This document shows, piece by piece, positions 1 to 4,334 of a stretch of DNA of 5,039 bases. Source of the DNA: Rhodoferax sp. (GTDB lineage Bacteria; Pseudomonadota; Gammaproteobacteria; Burkholderiales; Burkholderiaceae_C); NCBI GenBank assembly GCA_021737905.1, contig JAIPDA010000169.1, positions 1 to 5,039 of the forward strand. The letters are read 5' to 3'. A program made the position numbers and the translations under genes. Each line of letters opens with the position of its first letter. Positions within the stretch are counted from its first letter, which is position 1. Under the pieces are notes generated by a model, which saw only the letters and a list, made by a program, of their open reading frames with translations, ran no database searches and had not been told where the DNA came from.

Positions 1-1
1 G

Positions 2-466
2 GACATGGGTCTGGTGAGTGAAGCCGGCATGCCGGCGATTGCCGACCCGGGCTCGTCGGTGGTGCGCGCTGCGCATGAGCTGGGCGTGCAGGTGGTGCCG
101 CTCACTGGCCCGATGTCACTCATGCTGGCGCTGGCCTCCAGCGGTCTGAACGGGCAGAACTTTGCCTTCGTCGGCTACTTGCCGCAAGACGCGGGTGAAC
201 GCACGCAGCGCATCCGCGAGCTGGAATCGCTGGCCCTGAAAACAGGGCAAACGCAAGTTTTCATTGAAACGCCCTACCGCAACACAGCCTTGCTGGGTGC
301 TTTGCTGCAAACCATGAATGGCAACACGCGGCTGGCCCTGAGCTGCGGCCTGACACTGGAGACAGCCTGGTCACGCAGCGCCCTGGTCAGTGCCTGGAAA
401 AGCCGGCGCGAGGAGAAACCGGCGCCACCGCTGGGCCTGCCCACGGTGTTTTGCATAGGACGCTGA
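2..466 (+). CDS. RsmI-like SAM-dependent methyltransferase, 3' part (5' end outside window)
   Basis: This is the C-terminal 154 residues of a tetrapyrrole-methylase-fold methyltransferase of the RsmI/YraL type. RsmI 2'-O-methylates C1402 of 16S rRNA using S-adenosylmethionine. The frame is open to the left edge, and the codon before the first ATG (GAC, 2-4) already fits the family, so the ATG at 5 is internal and not the start. Visible hallmarks are the segment SEAGMPAIADPG, the following VVPLTGP loop, FVGYLP, and an ETPYR segment where RsmI usually has ESTHR. The protein stops straight after the fold's last strand (PTVFCIGR). It therefore lacks the C-terminal extension of about 45 residues of canonical RsmI (286 aa in E. 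coli). It may be a paralogue with another substrate, so no symbol is given. Its stop is 15 nt from the convergent sppA stop. The fold is sure; the substrate is not. Confidence 0.9.
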   Translation, partial: DMGLVSEAGMPAIADPGSSVVRAAHELGVQVVPLTGPMSLMLALASSGLNGQNFAFVGYLPQDAGERTQRIRELESLALKTGQTQVFIETPYRNTALLGALLQTMNGNTRLALSCGLTLETAWSRSALVSAWKSRREEKPAPPLGLPTVFCIGR

Positions 467-469
467 GGC

Positions 470-488
470 CCGCTGGTTGAATCAGCGG
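470..488. other. Short hairpin between the convergent methyltransferase and sppA ends
   Basis: CCGCTG (470-475) and CAGCGG (483-488) form a perfect 6-bp inverted repeat around a 7-nt loop. It spans the 15-nt gap between the two convergent stops and includes the sppA stop codon. No T-run follows on either strand, so this is not a textbook intrinsic terminator. It could be a weak bidirectional terminator, a transcript-end stabiliser, or chance. Confidence 0.3.
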
Positions 489-1528
489 AATGCAGGCGCG
501 CTGCGCAGAGCGGCCTTCATGGCGCCTTCGCCCAGCGCTGCACCAAAACGCTTGACCAGGCGTTCGGCCACGTTTTCGCGGCGCGTGTAGTCGATGATGT
601 CTTCGGTCTTGACGACCTCGCGTGCAACAAATTCCAGCGAACCGAACTGGTCTGCCAGCCCCAGCGAAACCGCTTGCTGGCCGCTCCAAAACAAACCGCT
701 GAACATCTCCGGCGTTTCCTTGAGCCGGTCACCACGGCCGTTTTTCACCACCGTGATGAACTGCTGGTGAATCTGATTGAGCATGGTCTGCGCATAAGCG
801 CGCTGGCGCTCACTCTGATTGCTAAAGGGATCGAGAAAACCCTTGTTGTCACCTGCGGTCAGCAAGCGACGCTCAACGCCGAGCTTGTCCATCAGGCCGG
901 TGAAACCAAAGCCATCCATCAGCACGCCGATGCTGCCCACAATACTGGCCTTGTCCACGTAAATCTGGTCGGCAGCCACGGCGATGTAATAAGCAGCCGA
1001 TGCACAGGTTTCTTCAACCACGGCGTACACCGGCTTCTTGTGCTTGGCTTTGAGACGCAGGATTTCGTCATTCATCATGCCGGCCTGCACCGGGCTGCCG
1101 CCGGGGGAGTTGATCAGCAAGACCACGGCGCGGGCGCCTTCGTCCTCAAAGGCGGCGCGCAAAGCTGAGTTCACAAACTCGGCACTGGCGTCACTGCCTT
1201 CAGAAATTTCGCCGCGAATCTCTACCAACGCTGTGTGCGGAGAACTCACACTGCTCGGGGTTGAGCCACGGTGCATGGCCAACCAGACCAGGGCGATGAA
1301 AAATCCAAGCCAGGCCAGGCGCACAAAAGTTTTCCATCGACGCATGGATTTTTGCTCCTCGAGTGCGGCAAAAGCCAGCTTTTCCAAGGTGGCACGCTCC
1401 CAGCCGGCGGCCAGCGCAGGCGCTTTGTTGGCGACGTCAGACGCAGCGGCCAGCGGCGGCGTTACTGGCGCGTCAGGGCCGGGGGATGGGACGGGTTCGA
1501 TGCGCTCGGGGTTGTTGTTGTCGTTCAT
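482..1528 (-). CDS. sppA: Signal peptide peptidase SppA-type serine protease (S49 family)
   Basis: This is a membrane-anchored S49 protease of 348 aa, the single-domain size class (unlike the roughly 618-aa tandem-domain E. coli SppA). The family cleaves remnant signal peptides and other membrane peptides with a Ser/Lys dyad. Residues 1-40 are Pro/Ala/Asp-rich and probably disordered; residues about 41-67 are charged and helical. One transmembrane segment lies at about 68-85, with the catalytic domain after it on the periplasmic side. NSPGGS (140-145) supplies the oxyanion-hole glycines. Ser177 in ETCASAAYY is the nucleophile, and Lys229 in AGDNKGFLDPF is the general base; the 52-residue spacing equals that of Ser147/Lys199 in B. 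subtilis SppA. The DKASIVGSIGV strand is also typical. The ATG at 1528 is 23 nt after the Rieske stop, with only a weak GGA-like ribosome site. It is probably the last gene of the rluC operon. Confidence 0.93.
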   Translation of the reverse strand: MNDNNNPERIEPVPSPGPDAPVTPPLAAASDVANKAPALAAGWERATLEKLAFAALEEQKSMRRWKTFVRLAWLGFFIALVWLAMHRGSTPSSVSSPHTALVEIRGEISEGSDASAEFVNSALRAAFEDEGARAVVLLINSPGGSPVQAGMMNDEILRLKAKHKKPVYAVVEETCASAAYYIAVAADQIYVDKASIVGSIGVLMDGFGFTGLMDKLGVERRLLTAGDNKGFLDPFSNQSERQRAYAQTMLNQIHQQFITVVKNGRGDRLKETPEMFSGLFWSGQQAVSLGLADQFGSLEFVAREVVKTEDIIDYTRRENVAERLVKRFGAALGEGAMKAALRSAPAFR

Positions 1529-1551
1529 ATATGTCCAGTTGGATCGCCATC

Positions 1552-1926
1552 TTAAAACTTAAGTGGCGCAAGGTTGTAGGCCGGGTGCCAAGAGACCACA
1601 GCGGCGTGTTCGGAAACTTCAATCTTGACCAGGCCGCCGCGGCACGGGCCGCCAGCGCATTCGCCGGTTTCGGGGTGGTAAGCGGCGCCATGGCTGGCGC
1701 ACAGCAGCCACTGCCCGCGGTCGTCAAAAACCTGGTTCGGCTGCCAGTCCAGCTCCATCGCCACATGGGTGCAGCGGTTCAGATAAGCCTGTGGCTGACC
1801 CTCAAAACGAATGGCAAAAGCGCGGCAGGTCTGGCCGGCGTAAACCACATCAAAGGGCACCGCCAAGCCGCCCTCCACCAGGTCGGCCGAGTTGCACAAA
1901 GGCTGGGGCGTGTTGGATTCAGGCAT
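1552..1926 (-). CDS. Small Rieske [2Fe-2S] domain protein
   Basis: This is a 124-aa single-domain Rieske protein. Cluster ligands are visible as C52-T-H54 and C76-A-S-H79, with 21 residues between the two pairs. They are followed by the usual proline/glycine loop in PETGECAGGP (85-94), which includes a further Cys90, with Cys95 just after. There is no signal peptide, Tat motif or membrane segment, so it is soluble and cytoplasmic, unlike the bc1-complex Rieske protein. With no oxygenase catalytic domain it resembles a stand-alone ferredoxin-like electron carrier or NirD-like subunit; the partner is unknown. A longer reading back to 2007 is possible. I prefer the ATG at 1924-1926 because it overlaps the upstream HAD stop by 8 nt (an ATGCCTGA arrangement), the upstream residues look non-conserved, and the domain begins normally from here. 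It is probably translated by coupling, as no good Shine-Dalgarno sequence is present. Confidence 0.88.
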   Translation of the reverse strand: MPESNTPQPLCNSADLVEGGLAVPFDVVYAGQTCRAFAIRFEGQPQAYLNRCTHVAMELDWQPNQVFDDRGQWLLCASHGAAYHPETGECAGGPCRGGLVKIEVSEHAAVVSWHPAYNLAPLKF

Positions 1927-2581
1927 GGTCGAGCAACCAGCGTTGGAGTTCCTGCACCGAATGCGCCACCACACGCGGCTTGAGCGGTTCAAAGGCAGAC
2001 GGCTCATGCGCGCCGTAGCTCACCCCCACGCTGGCACAACCGGCATTGAGCGCCATTTGCAGATCATGTGTGGTGTCGCCAATCATCAGCGTGCGCTCGG
2101 GCTTTGCCCCAAACTCTGACATCAACTCATGGAGCATGCGCGGATGCGGCTTGCCCGCTGTTTCGTCGGCAGTGCGTGAGCTGTCAAAGCAGCCCTTGAG
2201 TTCGACGGCCTGCAAGGCCTCGTCCAGCCCGCGGCGTGACTTGCCTGTGGCCACCGCCAGCAAATGCCCGCGCTCTTTCAAATCATTCAAGAGCGGCACC
2301 ACACCCTCAAACAAAGTGATGTCATTTTGATGCACCGCGTAATGGTGGCGGTAACGCTTGCCCAGTTCGGGATAGCGCGCCTGGGGCACATCGGGTGCGG
2401 CATGGGCCAGCGCTTCCATCAGCCCCAGGCCGATCACGTAAGACGCGGCCTCGTTGCTGGGCACGGTGCCGCCCACGTCGGCCACCGCCAACTGAATACT
2501 GCGCACGATGATCTGCGTCGAATCAAACAAGGTGCCATCCCAATCAAAGGCGATCAGGTCAAAGTTCAGGGGTCGGGACAT
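1919..2581 (-). CDS. HAD-superfamily (subclass IA) phosphatase, Gph-like
   Basis: This is a 220-aa soluble haloacid-dehalogenase-type hydrolase with all four motifs. Motif I is DWDGTLFDS, with Asp13 as nucleophile and Asp15 as general acid. Motif II is Thr112 in ATGKS, motif III is Lys144 in GKPHP, and motif IV is GDTTHD, with Asp169 and Asp173 binding Mg2+. The helical segment between about residues 20 and 90 is the C1 cap typical of subclass IA, the group of phosphoglycolate phosphatase and beta-phosphoglucomutase. The substrate cannot be read from the sequence, so gph is not assigned. A TTG six codons upstream (2599) could also start it. The ATG at 2581 is preferred: it is followed directly by the family core and preceded by a GGTGG-like site. 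Its first 23 nt overlap the end of rluC, and its stop overlaps the Rieske start by 8 nt. Confidence 0.9.
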   Translation of the reverse strand: MSRPLNFDLIAFDWDGTLFDSTQIIVRSIQLAVADVGGTVPSNEAASYVIGLGLMEALAHAAPDVPQARYPELGKRYRHHYAVHQNDITLFEGVVPLLNDLKERGHLLAVATGKSRRGLDEALQAVELKGCFDSSRTADETAGKPHPRMLHELMSEFGAKPERTLMIGDTTHDLQMALNAGCASVGVSYGAHEPSAFEPLKPRVVAHSVQELQRWLLDHA

Positions 2582-3656
2582 GGGCCACCAGTGTGTCAAG
2601 TTCAGCAGGAAGTTCGGCCAGCAGCGTGATGCGCTTGCCGTTCGAAGGATGTGTGAATTTCAGGCGCCAGGCATGCAAAAACATGCGCTTGAGCGCGTGC
2701 CCGGCAGGCTGCTTTTGCAGATTTTTATTGAGCCCGAAGTCACCGTATTTGTCGTCACCCGCAATCGGGTGGCCTTCGGTGGCCAGGTGCACGCGAATCT
2801 GGTGCGTGCGGCCGGTCTTGATGGTGACTTCCAGCAGACTGAAGTCGCCCAGCGGCTGCTTGGCCGACACCGGCAGCGAGCCGCGCACTTTGACCAGCGT
2901 CACCGCACGCATGGCGTCCGGGTGCTCTTTGTCCACCACCCGCACGCGGCGCTCGCCGTCGGGCAGCAGGTATTTTTGCAAGGGCTTGTCCAGCACCTTC
3001 AATTTAGGCGGCCAGTTACCGGCCACCAGCGCCAGGTACACCTTGTCGGTTTCGCGCTCACGAAACTGCTCCTGCAAGATTTTGAGGGCCATGCGTTTTT
3101 TGGCAATCAAGAGCACGCCGCTGGTTTCCCGGTCCAGCCGGTGCACCAGCTCCAGAAAATCATGGCCGGGGCGGGCCATGCGCATTTGCTCGATCACGCC
3201 AAAGGCCACACCGCTGCCGCCATGCACCGCCACGCCGGCCGGCTTGTCGATGGCCAGCACATGCTCGTCTTCAAAAAGAATGGGGAATTCACGCGAAGGC
3301 GCCAGACCACCAACGCTGGACGCAGCGCCATGTCGGGCAATCTCCACGGCCATCGCCTGGGCTTTTTGATCGGCGCGCTCCGAAGTCCGCACCGGCGGCA
3401 GCCGTACCACGTCGCCGGTTTCCAGCCGGGTGTCGGCCTGCGCCCGGCCCTTGTTGATGCGCACTTCGCCGCTGCGGATGATGCGGTACACATGGGTTTT
3501 GGGCACGCCCTTGAGCTGGCGGATCAAAAAATTGTCCAGCCGTTGGCCGCTGTAGTCCTCTGTGACCGTCACCAAACTGGCCTGGGCAGCAGCAGCTGGC
3601 AAATGCGTCTGCGCCTGCGCCAGTGCTGGCATGGGCGCTGCTGCCGGCCGGACCAT
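2559..3656 (-). CDS. rluC: Ribosomal large subunit pseudouridine synthase C (RluC family)
   Basis: RluC converts uridines 955, 2504 and 2580 of 23S rRNA (E. coli numbering) to pseudouridine. Residue numbers assume the ATG at 3656 (365 aa). An N-terminal S4 RNA-binding domain lies at about 38-90 (QRLDNFLIRQLKGVPK to GDVVRLPPVR). The RluA-type catalytic domain follows, with DKPAGVAVHGG at about 137-147, the catalytic Asp175 in HRLDRETSG, and TGRTHQIRVH at about 281-290. The similarity to E. coli RluC (319 aa) runs throughout, including GVIE, FLELVHRLDR and the KFTHP end. The start is uncertain. A GTG at 3743 gives 394 aa and an ATG at 3632 gives 357 aa; none has a clear Shine-Dalgarno sequence. 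The GTG version would run across the divergent rne promoter and adds a stretch with rare-looking codons, so I favour a shorter form. It heads the minus-strand operon. Confidence 0.93.
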   Translation of the reverse strand: MVRPAAAPMPALAQAQTHLPAAAAQASLVTVTEDYSGQRLDNFLIRQLKGVPKTHVYRIIRSGEVRINKGRAQADTRLETGDVVRLPPVRTSERADQKAQAMAVEIARHGAASSVGGLAPSREFPILFEDEHVLAIDKPAGVAVHGGSGVAFGVIEQMRMARPGHDFLELVHRLDRETSGVLLIAKKRMALKILQEQFRERETDKVYLALVAGNWPPKLKVLDKPLQKYLLPDGERRVRVVDKEHPDAMRAVTLVKVRGSLPVSAKQPLGDFSLLEVTIKTGRTHQIRVHLATEGHPIAGDDKYGDFGLNKNLQKQPAGHALKRMFLHAWRLKFTHPSNGKRITLLAELPAELDTLVAHVPTPEL

Positions 3657-3705
3657 CGGGCCGGCAACAACAAAAGGCCTGGTCAAAGGCGCTTTGGCCT
3701 GTTGT

Positions 3706-3734
3706 TTGGCCCTGGCTGTTCCTGACCCTATAAT
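3706..3734 (+). promoter_or_regulatory. Candidate sigma70 promoter for rne
   Basis: A perfect TATAAT -10 hexamer lies at 3729-3734. TTGGCC (3706-3711, four of six matches to TTGACA) sits 17 bp upstream as a -35. Transcription would begin near 3741 and give an rne leader of about 594 nt. No other plus-strand site this good is visible before rne; a weaker pair, TTGTCA (4083-4088) and TATTTT (4105-4110) with 16-bp spacing, could be a second promoter. The site overlaps the 5' end of the longest rluC reading on the other strand. Confidence 0.6.
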
Positions 3735-3859
3735 GTGTTTCACTAGCGTTGCGCTGTAAGTAGTTGATTTGTCTGGCAGTTTAGTCCACCACAAGTCTTT
3801 GCATGCCGCAGTGCCGCGCTGGAAGGTCGATGCCAATGACTGTTTTGCCTGCAAAGCCA

Positions 3860-3874
3860 GGGTGCCAGGCACCC
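3860..3874. repeat. 15-bp perfect palindrome in the rne leader
   Basis: GGGTGCC (3860-3866) and GGCACCC (3868-3874) are perfect inverted repeats around a single A. As RNA this could fold as a 5-bp stem with a 5-nt loop, flanked by a further complementary pair, TGCCT (3846-3850) and AGGCA (3881-3885). It could be part of the leader fold or a dimeric repressor site; the sequence does not decide between them. Confidence 0.4.
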
Positions 3875-3934
3875 CGCGATAGGCAGCCACAGTGCGAAAG
3901 TCGACGTTTTGCGAACACAACGACGGAATACAAA

Positions 3935-3959
3935 GTGCACAGCCTCAAGGGCTGTGTGC
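3935..3959 (+). promoter_or_regulatory. 10-bp leader hairpin with 5-nt loop
   Basis: CACAGCC (3938-3944) pairs with GGCTGTG (3950-3956) around the loop TCAAG. Three more outer pairs (G-U, U-G and G-C, 3935-3937 with 3957-3959) make a 10-bp RNA stem. The two G-U wobbles form only on the plus-strand transcript, so RNA structure is favoured over a DNA site. No T-run follows, so it is unlikely to be a terminator. Confidence 0.5.
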
Positions 3960-4100
3960 GGATCTTGATGAGATCAATCCTTATGACGGGTAGCCTCTTA
4001 GTGACAACACTGGTTGGACTGGTTTTCTTGTGCCTGCGGCGCCTCTGGGCCCCGCTGTCGTGCACAGCCATTCCCGCAACCCTTGTCACATGGACACGCC

Positions 4101-4121
4101 TTGCTATTTTTGAAATAGCAA
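4101..4121. repeat. Perfect 9-bp inverted repeat with TTG centre
   Basis: TTGCTATTT (4101-4109) is exactly complementary to AAATAGCAA (4113-4121), with a 3-nt centre. It is strikingly A+T-rich for its surroundings. It may be an RNA hairpin in the rne leader or a copy of a dispersed short intergenic palindrome. Comamonadaceae genomes carry such GCTATTT/AAATAGC-like elements, but that is from general recollection and not checked here. Confidence 0.5.
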
Positions 4122-4171
4122 ATACCCGCCAGGCTGCGACTCATCCCATCCACGCGCCTACGCCCCAACGC

Positions 4172-4208
4172 CTCGCCTGAGCGCTCTTTTTTGAGCATTC
4201 AGGCCGAG
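4172..4208 (+). promoter_or_regulatory. Long hairpin with U6 loop in rne leader
   Basis: The arms 4175-4186 and 4193-4204 pair at 11 of 12 positions: GCCTGA with TCAGGC, then one G-U pair, one C/A mismatch, then GCTC with GAGC. The loop is six T (4187-4192). CTC (4172-4174) and GAG (4206-4208) extend the stem past one bulged C. An A/U-rich single-stranded loop on a stable stem is the kind of place RNase E cuts, so this is a candidate autoregulatory cleavage or binding site. The T-run is in the loop, not after the stem, so it is not an intrinsic terminator. Confidence 0.6.
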
Positions 4209-4268
4209 CACGTGCAAGGCTCTTTCGGCAATTCCCCCCGTTCGCATCGCGTCTGCTTTCGGCATCGT

Positions 4269-4285
4269 TAGCCCAATTGGGGCTG
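4269..4285 (+). promoter_or_regulatory. Small hairpin upstream of rne ribosome site
   Basis: AGCCC (4270-4274) pairs with GGGCT (4280-4284) around AATTG, with a possible outer U-G pair. The core CCCAATTGGG is itself a 10-bp palindrome. It is only 5 nt upstream of the next, larger hairpin, so the two could stack. Confidence 0.45.
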
Positions 4286-4289
4286 TTGG

Positions 4290-4314
4290 GTGCGCAAGCT
4301 CAGGCTTGACGCAC
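4290..4314 (+). promoter_or_regulatory. 10-bp hairpin with bulged A just before the rne Shine-Dalgarno
   Basis: GTGCG (4290-4294) pairs with CGCAC (4310-4314), and CAAGC (4295-4299) pairs with GCTTG (4304-4308). This gives ten Watson-Crick pairs with one bulged A (4309) and a TCAG tetraloop. The stem ends 9 nt before the AAGGA ribosome site, so it can affect ribosome access or form a protein-binding platform. A stem interrupted by a single bulge is reminiscent of regulatory RNA recognition elements; that role is inference. Confidence 0.6.
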
Positions 4315-4323
4315 AGGAACGAT

Positions 4324-4328
4324 AAGGA
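4324..4328 (+). promoter_or_regulatory. Ribosome binding site of rne
   Basis: AAGGA sits 6 nt before the ATG at 4335. It fixes that start, which also gives the canonical RNase E N-terminus. Confidence 0.85.
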
Positions 4329-4334
4329 ACTCCG

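Larger units (their letters stand above)
3741..4334 (+). promoter_or_regulatory. Long structured 5' leader of rne (predicted)
   Basis: About 590 nt separate the predicted transcription start from the rne ATG. I find no convincing gene here: reading frames on both strands are short, overlap each other, lack ribosome sites and resemble no family I know. Inverted repeats stand out instead, at 3860-3874, 3935-3959, 4101-4121, 4172-4208, 4269-4285 and 4290-4314, densest near the start codon. In E. coli the rne mRNA carries a 361-nt leader whose hairpins let RNase E sense its own level by cleaving its own message. The same role is inferred here from position and structure; I cannot align the sequence to the E. 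coli leader by eye. Confidence 0.6.

Noticed and set aside
1363..1983. 206-codon plus-strand frame over sppA and the Rieske gene
   Set aside because: It lies antisense to two well-supported genes and shows no recognisable motif or ribosome site.
2508..3725. 405-codon plus-strand reading frame opposite rluC
   Set aside because: It is antisense to rluC, whose S4 and catalytic motifs are unmistakable. Its translation is His/Gln/Arg-rich with no family resemblance, as expected for the antisense of a G+C-rich gene.
3744..3920. Upstream extension of rluC back to an ATG at 3920
   Set aside because: The extra residues resemble no RluC N-terminus, no ribosome site is present, and the extension would overlap the predicted rne leader. 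The family does not need them.
4010..4024. CTGGTT direct repeat in the leader
   Set aside because: Two 6-bp copies 9 nt apart are too short and too few to distinguish from chance.
4172..4208. Intrinsic terminator reading of the U6-loop hairpin
   Set aside because: The T-run is in the loop and no T-run follows the closing arm on the plus strand, so it does not have terminator geometry.
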